From contig JAESIW010000137.1 of NCBI GenBank assembly GCA_016802295.1, positions 3,751,961 through 3,815,960 of the forward strand: a stretch of DNA of 64,000 nt. Direction: 5' to 3'. The position numbers and the translations under genes were made by a program. Source of the DNA: Brachionus rotundiformis. Lineage: Eukaryota > Rotifera > Eurotatoria > Ploima > Brachionidae. A model generated the notes under the pieces. That model saw nothing but the letters and a program-made list of their open reading frames with translations, had not been told where the DNA came from and did no database searches. Positions 55,965-64,000 of this stretch are shown here, one piece after another (positions within the stretch are counted from its first letter, which is position 1; every line of letters begins with the position of its first letter).

Positions 55965-58900
55965 TTTATTTATTGAAAAAGAATATTGTTTTAATAATTT
56001 TTAATGTTTTTTCATTTTTGGTTTGTACAGCCATCCTTATTTTTTTTTTCTTATTTTTAGATTTATATCAAAAAATTTCCTAAAATATTTTTTTCTAATA
56101 AATTTGTTTCGTTTTTCTTTGATTTATTTTCTAATCATTATGAAATAATAAAATTTACATTAGCCGTTTAAAATATCTTTTAATCATAATTTTCTGAAAA
56201 TACTTTAAGAATTTTTGTAAAAAGAACTTTTTTTTTTGATTTCATCCAAAAATATATTTATCAAATACTTTTTAACTTTACAATAGTTGTACAGGAATAA
56301 AAATCCTCGACATGTTTAAATATTTGAATATGAGGCTAGAAGGAGTACGAGTCTGTCAAAATTCGACTAAACTATTGCAACTATTAGGAAAATTTTAATA
56401 AATATTTTTTAAATTCCAAGAAATACAAATTCAAGTTAAAATCTAAGTTGAAAAAACTTTACTTGTAAATTAATTGTGATTAATGGGTTGTGGTGACTAA
56501 CATTTAAAAAATGAAAAGACAAAATGACATCCTATTTATACCCTTTAGTGCACATGAGTCATTTAAACATATTAAATTTATTTCAATAATCAAATTAATT
56601 AAACCAATTTAATTTAATTTCACTAATTACGTTATTTTATTTAAATTCTGTTTAAAATATTGCGTAATTCAAATTTGGTGATTTTGTTCAGCTAAAATCT
56701 TAAAAATCACTAACAGATCATTACAGACTGTTTTAATAAATTAAAAATGATTCTTATTTTTTTATCTAAAATAATTAAATATTTGAACTTATTGAAAAAA
56801 TAATTACCTTTAAAAGATATTTAATAAGAATATAGTTTCTTGATGATTTTTTTCCAGATTTCAATGTTTTGAAAAAGAAAATTCACATGTATTTTAAAAA
56901 ATTAAGGAAAAAAATTACTTCAATGACTCTTTTTTTTTGTTGCTTATTTAAATAAATAATCTTTTTTTTTTAATAAATTGGATTAAACGACTTTTTTTTA
57001 AATATATTTAAACTTCGCTGTTTATATAATTATCAATTTTTCTACCTAAGGACAGCTTTTTTTTAAATTTAAATAATTCTTTTTAATTCATTAATTAGTA
57101 CTATTGATTCATAATCAAATTTACTGCCTTTTTTTAAAATTATCACATCTCATAATAAGTTAAAAGTATCCTAAATGAATTTTTCATAGTAAACAATTAA
57201 AATTGATTTGAAAAAGAATTATACTTAATGATAATTTCAAAAAAGGTATATCTTATACTTATTATTAATAACTCTAAAGTATTTATTCAAAAGTTAAAAA
57301 AAATTAATTAAAATCTTCAACACAAATAAATCTCATCAGGCATATCTGATACCTTTTTCCAATGTTACAAGTTCTATTTTAGTCATCACCAGGCAATTCA
57401 TCACGGTAAGCATCACCATAAAACGTCAAGCGTGAACTTATGTACCGAATACTAAATATAATATGCCCATCGGTCTAAAGGCATTTTTCAAACTCTTTTT
57501 TTTATTAACTTTTAAATAAAATCGACTGATTCTTGGTCATACCATCTGCTAAATATTATTATTAGTTAGTACAATTGAACCACTCTAGACCAACGGGACT
57601 AGAAATAAATGGGATCAAAATGAAAATCATGTGCATAAACACCAAATTAGATACCCAGGTCACCATACCGGATTGTACAAATATTGAGTTTGAGTCAATT
57701 CACAAGCATCATAATTTTATCAATTGGAAAGCATAAAGACATACTAAACCTAAAATCTTTCCACACTGGTATTCTCAGAAGGATTCTAGAGATACACTAA
57801 CCTGAAACATTTTCAAATTATAAGCTATACAGAAGAAATAAGTCAGAATCAATGAGTCAATTTTTCAAGCATAAAAGACTTGGATGACGTGAACATATAC
57901 TTAGAATGAAAAGAATAAGAATGCCAAAGAGAACTCTTCATTAGACACCGCAAGGTTGAATAAAGGTAGAACAGCTGTGTCGGCCATAAAGCTCTTTTGA
58001 AGACTATGTGACCACATTTACACACGATGCATGTTGCTAACACCACCCTCCTCTTTTTTCATAAGGGTTTGGGACTTTAAACTTTAGCAAATTTAGTCTT
58101 TTTATTTTAATTTTGTCTAAAATATTTAGATTAAAAACTTTTTAGATTCCAGATACAATCTCAAAAATCTCCAACAGATCATTCCAGCATGTTTTCAACA
58201 AATTTCACTAAATAAATAGAGACACAATTTTCCATAAAGCTTTGGCCTTTTTTTCAAAACCTTTTTATCTGATCATAAATGAAATTGATCGATGCAAGAG
58301 TCATTTTTTCGCTTGCTTTCTTATATGTAACTTTTTCCAAACAAAGTCAAAATTTTTGAACATTAACAGCAGACTGAAAAAGAAAAATTATTAAATGGTA
58401 AAGTTTTCTTTAATCTAAACTCTAATGAATTTACACTGAAAGGATTGTCTCTCATGGACAGTAAAACTTAAAAAATGATGAATTTTTAATTAAACCTATT
58501 TAAAAATGTTATTCAATTCTCTGCTGAATTTAGAAAATAGCGAGCCGTATTTGGCTTGATGAAGCGAGTTTGATTCAAATTTATCTAATTTTTGGATAAG
58601 CATTTGGTGGTTTAAACTTTTAGCGAAGAATTTGGTTAATAATTTCTCTGATCGTAGTGGAATTGGGTCAATTTGAACTTATCGTTAGTCAATTCTCTAT
58701 TAAGATTAATTTAAATAATAATATATTAAAATTGTTTGTGCAATATTAAGTAAGAATTAATAAGGATGATTTAAGATAAGGAATTTTTTCTATAAAAATA
58801 AAATTGAGATACTTATTATTAAGTCAGTATTTAAAAATCAATTCTAAATATTCTAAATAAAAAAAATACAAAATTTCTAAAAAGGAGAAAATTTATCCTT

Positions 58901-59149
58901 ATCAAATTGGAAAAACCATTGATTGCTTTTTATTAAAATTCAATATTTAAAATTAAAAATAATATAAATAGCCAGACAAAAATTAATTTCGTTAATAAAT
59001 CAATAAGATGGATAAAAATATTCAATGGGATTTAGGTAAAAATAATTCGAAAGAAATTTAAAATAGCTAAATAATTTGAATTTCACAATCGTGAAAAATT
59101 GAAAAAGAAAAAATTTTGAATAAATTTTATTAACAATCTAATTAGATGT
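55965..59149. other. Spacer between the two NAXD copies
   Basis: 3.2 kb, AT-rich, with a dead LINE at about 57590-58040 (listed separately) and no other gene seen. Phe/Lys-rich open frames are chance. Confidence 0.5.
57590..58040 (+). pseudogene. Degenerate LINE reverse-transcriptase C-terminus
   Basis: The plus strand reads KVMCINTKLDTQV, then FHTGILRRILEIH, RRNKSESMSQFFKHKRLG and REHILRMKRIRMPKRTLH in one frame broken by several stops. These match the T+KVM.INTK, KSLRRIL and GHVLRM blocks of RTE/CR1-like reverse transcriptases. Same family as the fragment at 41.8 kb. Confidence 0.7.
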
Positions 59150-60046
59150 TTATTCATTATCAAACATGTTATAAAATGTCTTGGCAATTTCTTCAATTAC
59201 ATCTACTGCCAACAAGGCTCTGTGATATTTTTGAAAAGCTATTTGACTACATTCTCTGATAAACACAGAAGCAGTATATGCAGCTATTATGTTTGGTTCA
59301 TTTATAAATGGCTCTTTTGAAATGTTTTCGGAATCAGCGTGACACCAAAAAGAAAAAAGACCAAGAGTCCCGGCTAGCAAGTCGCCTATTCCACCACATC
59401 TCTTGAGACCTCCTGGTACATCATTATACACAACTTGTTTACCATTCGATATGATGTCGACTCTTCCTTTTTTGAGAATGGTCACATTTTCTAGACTCTG
59501 TGCAAGTCGTTTTACAGCCTCACACTGTAATTCTAGAGTGTTGAATTTAATATTCTCTTCATAAGCTTCGTTTGAAAACTACAAAATAAATCTATTATAT
59601 TATTTTTTTAAAATAAAACAAATCATTTTTTTACTGATTTATCATAAAGACGCTTAAACTCCATGTAATTTGGTGTAAGAATGCATTTTTTATAGCCGGT
59701 AATTGGTGAAGTATCAGTAGCAAGCAAATACAAACCATCGGCGTCAATCACTATTGGAATACTCTGCGATCTGGCATGCTTAATCGCTGTTTTAATCCTA
59801 TCCAAAGCTGCAGTGGTCCGTCCCAGACCTGGACCAATTATCAGAGAATGAAACTTTTTCATCAAAACACCAATTTCAGTTTCATATTCAGGATCATCCC
59901 TTTTAATTTTGTTTTATTCTTAATATTTTTTTAAATTCAGAAAAAAATATATTACAAAATTGGTAATACAATTAATTCTGGCGAGTAAGTTTTGATAATT
60001 GGCGATGCTTCACGTGTTGTTAATATGTAGCACAAGTCAGCTCCTG
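58844..60046. repeat. NAXD duplication, unit B
   Basis: Partner of unit A at 54605-55807. Identity covers the 3' flank, exon 3, both introns, exon 2 and the 3' third of exon 1. The breakpoint in exon 1 is at GCTCCTG (60040-60046), after which the two copies differ strongly. Confidence 0.95.
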
Positions 60047-60203
60047 CGCGTAGTGAACTCATCGAGGAAAAATACGGAGCACCAGAATAATCTCGAGAAC
60101 CACCTATTATCCCGATTCGGCCGCTTTGACCTTTGTGCAAGTCAGCATGTAATTTGGGAATAAGCTCTTTAAATTTTTGAATTATCTGAGTGTTGATCGA
60201 CAT
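59150..60203 (-). CDS. NAXD: ATP-dependent NAD(P)H-hydrate dehydratase, copy B
   Basis: Exons 59956-60203, 59635-59899 and 59150-59578, 313 residues; same function and motifs as copy A (GRIGIIGGSRDYSGAPY, IIGPGLGR, CGGIGDLLAGT). Exons 2 and 3 and both introns are identical in sequence to copy A as read. The N-terminal 52 residues differ at over twenty positions and carry conservative changes throughout (MSINTQIIQKF against MRSNTDIVEKF), so both versions look under selection and intact. Promoters also differ: the sequence upstream of the two ATGs shows no similarity, which may mean different expression. Confidence 0.95.
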
Positions 60204-63200
60204 TCCAAAGCTTTTTCTTTAATTATTTTGGAAATTTTAAATTGACAGAATCAAGGGGCGGCTTCAGTTTGAAATAATATTTTGAAATAAATTATAATTT
60301 AGTTGGTGTTTTTCTTTTATTTTGTCTTAATTTAATTTAGAAAATTAATTTGATATGTCAATGTTAGAGATTAAGAATCAAATAGTTGAAAATTTTTCAT
60401 ATTTTTAAAGTTGATTTTTTTTACATCAGAAAACACCTTATAGGCGATGACAAAGTGAGATTTTATATTTTAATTTGAATAAAATATATAAATTGATATT
60501 TTAAAAGTTAATGTTCAGTAAGTTAGATTTTTGATTTAAATGTTTTTTTCTCTAGCTATTCCTCAATATTTTAGTTATATAATCTAGAATCATAAGATAG
60601 CTTAAATTGATTTACTTTTTTTCGTATGATCTACGGTCCTATGAAAATCAATAAAATCATTTATTCGTCTTGTTCGAATATTTCCACAGCTAACATTTAT
60701 CAAACTCAGGTCTTAATTATGTAGTTTTATTAATTGTGTGGTTTGATTATTTAATAAAATAAAATATAAAAAACAATTTGAATCTTTTTCATTAACTTTA
60801 CTTTATCCCTGATTTAACACATTTAAATTAAATAGATCATATTTGTATAACTCTGTGTTCACTTAAAAAAGTAAAAAGTATTTATAAATATAATTTGAAT
60901 TAATTTTATATTTATTTTTAATCGTTGTTTATAACAAGTCCTTCAATTTTATTAGAATTTATCAAAACTTTGACCAAATCTTTACTTTTCCGAAGTAAAA
61001 AATTTATAGTATAAATTTGAAAAATAGTCTTTTAAATTATAGATTAATCAAGAACAGTTAAATAAATCATCGATAGACTCTCAATTATTGATGAATAATG
61101 ATTGTACTAATTATTTTCCTAGATGTTAGAAATAAGAAATGAATACTTAGAGGTCTTGATAATTATCTTTTAATTTTTATTATTGATTTATTTTAAAAAA
61201 AAACCAAACAACTTTTAATACTAGAAAAGCTAATTTTTATCTATTTCTAAGACATTATTTTATTAAAAATCGTTTAAATTTAATTTTGTCAATGCTTATT
61301 AGTAATTGATGATTATTTTAATTTTTTATTAAAATTTATTAAAACCAAAAATCCAATTTTAAATTAAATAAGTTAATCACAGTTATATATATTTATTTGA
61401 TAAATTATTTTATATTCAAAATTTTTTTTCTAATTTTTCCGAAAAAAAAAAATATTAAAAGATAATCAATCAAGTACTTTATAAATTTATTCAAAACTCA
61501 TATTTATTCATTTTTTATTTATTAGATATCATAATTATACGAAAATATTTATTATATTTTTTCGAATTGTCACTAAATAAATATAGTTTAGTAAATTTGT
61601 ATTCAAAAATTGGCAAGTTTTCTCCTACAATTATCTAATTCATTGTAGTATAAGATTATTTGATAATGTAATTGGTATTAGGGTTGCCTAGAAACCAATA
61701 AGAAGTGGATTTTTATTCATAAAAAAGTTGATATTTAAATTTAAAAATGACTAATAAGAATTTAAATAATAAATTATAGAATAAAATAGAATAATAAGAA
61801 TAAAATTTTTTATTTTCAAATTAATAGAGATTTTTTTATCAATTTTCTTTTCTTTTTTATTATGAAATTAGATTTTTGTTCAATTACAGATCCATCATGA
61901 TTAAAAAAATTAATCAAATATTTTTGGCAATAAATCAGACTTTATTCTGATTTATCCACGATAGCTTGATTATTACAAAATCCAGGATTCCTGCTGAAGA
62001 TTTATTTTTTAATTCAGAACAAGCTTAATCTAAATGCTCATGTAAATTACCATCAATAAGTGATCATGTTAATAATTGGAAAATTTGTTGATAAAATTTT
62101 ACTACACAGTCTTTATTTTCATTAATATAAACTTTGATTAGAATAAAATTGTAATTAACTTTTAATTGAGTAAAGAAAGAGTATAAAATTTAATTTTTGA
62201 TATTTAGAGCAACAAAATATTCAAATTAAGCTTGGAAAGAAAGGCAGGCTCGTGTCAGCTGCTCGAAAGTTCTCTATCTCTCTACATATATAAATTTTTT
62301 GAGCTTTTGGAGGATCAAGCTATTGGTGACTGATTCACAACAAATGCTCCTCAACTAAAAATAATATTTACATATCTAATTATATTTTCTTAAACTAATT
62401 CCATTGCCACAACAAAACTAATCAAGTAGATAATTAATTTTTGACTTGTGCACACTCATCAATAAACAAATGAAGAGATGGACACGCGTTCGAGTCAGTC
62501 TAAGCCACTTAGCTTGCATTGACAAGCGTATCAACAGAAATCAATTTAATTGTCATTACAGACCAGATACACGAACTCAATGACAGATAGAAAAATACTT
62601 AAGAAAGACATTAACCGTTGGCAACCAAGAAAAATCAATCTATTTTTCAAGACACCTTGTTGTACCAGGCATTTGTTTCAGGAAATGGTCTAATTGGTCT
62701 GTAACAATAAGTGGACGGACGAAATGAATAAACATTTAATGAAATAGTTTATTAATTTAAGGAAATAAAAAAAAAACTCAATAAATAACTCATCGATTAG
62801 TATTGATCTTCGCTAAGTTTAGCAAATCTCTTGATAATAGATCAAATCGGCCACTAGATGCCTATCTAGATCAGATTGGCTAGATTAAAAGCTAAAAAGT
62901 GAAAATTCAAAAATTGTCGTTCCAACTAATTCCAATCGATCGGCTCAAATGAATGGAAAAACTTGTAGAAAATGCTATCACATATTGCCATCAAGCTATT
63001 ATGTCTATGTAATTAATTTTTCTTATCTGTTCGAGCCAAATGACTGGAAATAAAATTGATTTATTTGCTCACAACAACATGAAATGTCAACCAAGTCACG
63101 ATAGTGGCACTTGAACAACAACAACAATAACAACAACTAAAACAGAATGGCATATAATTAAAACTGTAATTTACTCTCAATGCTTCCGACTAATGTCGCT

Positions 63201-63779
63201 TTATTTAAGCAAGATAAATTAACTTGAAATTATTTAATTTAAGTAAGAAATCTGTCAGCCAAGTTGGTATCATCATGCAAATAGGCATAATTAAAATGAC
63301 ATTTTAATCTCATTTTCCTTTGTTTGATTGATAACTTAATTTTCAAGTGCGCATTCAGGTAGAAGCGGATATTTACAATTTTGGAAAATTTCAACAATCG
63401 GATGCAATTTTTGAAATAGGATAAGCCGATGGTAAATCTATCACAGATATACAAAGCTCTATTCAAAATGAAATTCTCACTCGTGATAATCTCTGATTAA
63501 ACAAGATTGGCAAGCGGTGGCGATGAGCATGAGCATGATGATGATGATGATAATGACAATGGCAGTGATGATGGTGGAATCAGCATTCGGCTTCTCTTAA
63601 CTCTCTCTTTTTTTTTTCTCTCTTCCATTTTAGCAAAACAATAAAATTTAGAATAATTAGGTTGCAAAATAATAAAAATCATATAAACCCTAATCACAAA
63701 GCGAACCGTAAATTCTAAATATTTACCTTAGGGAAACATAAAAAACAATATAAAACACGACAATGAACGGTTTTTTGTT
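60204..63779. other. Intergenic region with a G+C-richer block near its right end
   Basis: 3.6 kb. 60204-62200 is AT-rich with nothing recognised. 62210-63600 has mildly raised G+C, several short non-coding patches (for example 62225-62290 and 62470-62720) and an ATG-type microsatellite. No frame looks protein-coding. It may hold 3' UTR or regulatory sequence of the gene off the right edge, or promoter sequence of NAXD copy B. Confidence 0.4.
63522..63575. repeat. (GATGAT)-type microsatellite
   Basis: Imperfect GAT/GAGCAT repeats with a central run of about six perfect ATG units. Confidence 0.8.
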
Positions 63780-63995
63780 TTATAAGCTATTTGTTCTTAA
63801 TAAGGCATCCTGAAGAAGTAAATAGGGCTGCTTTGTTTCATCTTTATATTTTAAAATGATCATGATGTCGATGATACCTGGGCTTTCTACAAGAGGGTTA
63901 TTCAACACAAGTGCATGACATTTTGGCAAATAGTCAATTGGCACGAAGAGCAAATTTCTGTTCGAATGCTTGCTTATCGGGATAAGCAAAGCCGG
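63780..63995 (-). CDS. Probable last exon of a gene running off the right edge
   Basis: After TGTAG, a fitting splice acceptor at 63996-64000, a minus-strand frame of 71 codons reads PALLIPISKHSNRNLLFVP, then CHALVLNNPLVESPGIIDI and ends DALLRTNSL with TAA at 63780-63782. Composition is protein-like and G+C is raised over the flank. There is no in-frame ATG near its start, consistent with an internal or terminal exon. Family not recognised. Confidence 0.45.
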   Translation of the reverse strand, partial: PALLIPISKHSNRNLLFVPIDYLPKCHALVLNNPLVESPGIIDIMIILKYKDETKQPYLLLQDALLRTNSL

Positions 63996-64000
63996 CTACA

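Noticed and set aside
1..64000. tRNA, rRNA, snRNA or CRISPR loci
   Set aside because: I looked for B-box-like GGTTCGAA strings, cloverleaf-like GC stems and regularly spaced repeats and found none convincing. A covariance-model scan would be decisive.

Overview
The window reads as eukaryotic nuclear DNA from a small, compact, very AT-rich protostome genome. By eye the intergenic DNA is about three quarters A+T or more. Genes are animal genes: a Glass-type zinc-finger factor, an oxytocin/vasopressin-neurophysin precursor, nuclear receptors, an LRR-TIR receptor, stomatin, ZDHHC6, TBC1D7, WDR45B, NXT1 and NAXD. Most introns are only 41-61 bp, with GT-AG ends, and several exons are 15-16 nt. A monogonont rotifer such as Brachionus fits this best, but that assignment is inference; nothing in the window names the species.

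Layout. 1-36: probable last codons of a gene lying to the left. 1824-4216 (+): SLC1 amino-acid transporter, seven exons. 6360-8275 (-): Glass-like five-finger transcription factor. 8276-12575: long non-coding stretch with a dead LINE reverse transcriptase at about 10.1-10.7 kb. 12576-18082 (+): SKI2 (SKIV2L) exosome helicase, twelve exons. 18328-18888: TIR element. 19161-20702 (+): unrecognised 513-aa protein. 21694-23616 (+): intronless LRR-TIR receptor. 27857-28496 (+): vasopressin-like hormone precursor. 29324-30514 (-): stomatin. 35054-36016 (+): nuclear receptor with a ligand-binding domain only. 38191-39870 (-) and 40199-41255 (+): ZDHHC6 and TBC1D7 head to head. 41.7-42.4 kb: dead LINE pieces. 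44374-44914: very young TIR element packed with GGTCAC. 45485-47257 (-): full-length nuclear receptor, evident paralogue of the LBD-only gene. 48261-50090 (+): WDR45B/WIPI3. 52265-52830 (+): small unrecognised gene. 53307-53879 (-): NXT1. 53986-54449: truncated LINE with a 34-bp target-site duplication. 54911-55964 and 59150-60203 (-): two NAXD copies identical over 1.2 kb but diverged at the N-terminus. 63780-63995 (-): last exon of a gene running off the right edge.

The genes do not form one pathway; this is an ordinary gene-dense chromosomal segment. There are functional themes: RNA handling (SKI2, NXT1), nutrient and autophagy signalling (TBC1D7 of the TSC complex, WDR45B), membrane protein lipidation and organisation (ZDHHC6, stomatin), metabolite repair (NAXD), and neural/sensory functions (SLC1 transporter, Glass, neuropeptide). 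The points most worth following are the gene-converted NAXD pair, the DBD-less nuclear receptor beside its full-length paralogue, the Trp8 vasopressin-like peptide, the Glu-to-Gln change in the SLC1 transporter, and a TIR transposon family whose younger copy carries sixteen GGTCAC/GTGACC motifs. I saw no convincing tRNA, rRNA or CRISPR. Exon boundaries given below were worked out by hand from splice signals, frame continuity and family alignment from memory, and have not been tested against transcripts.
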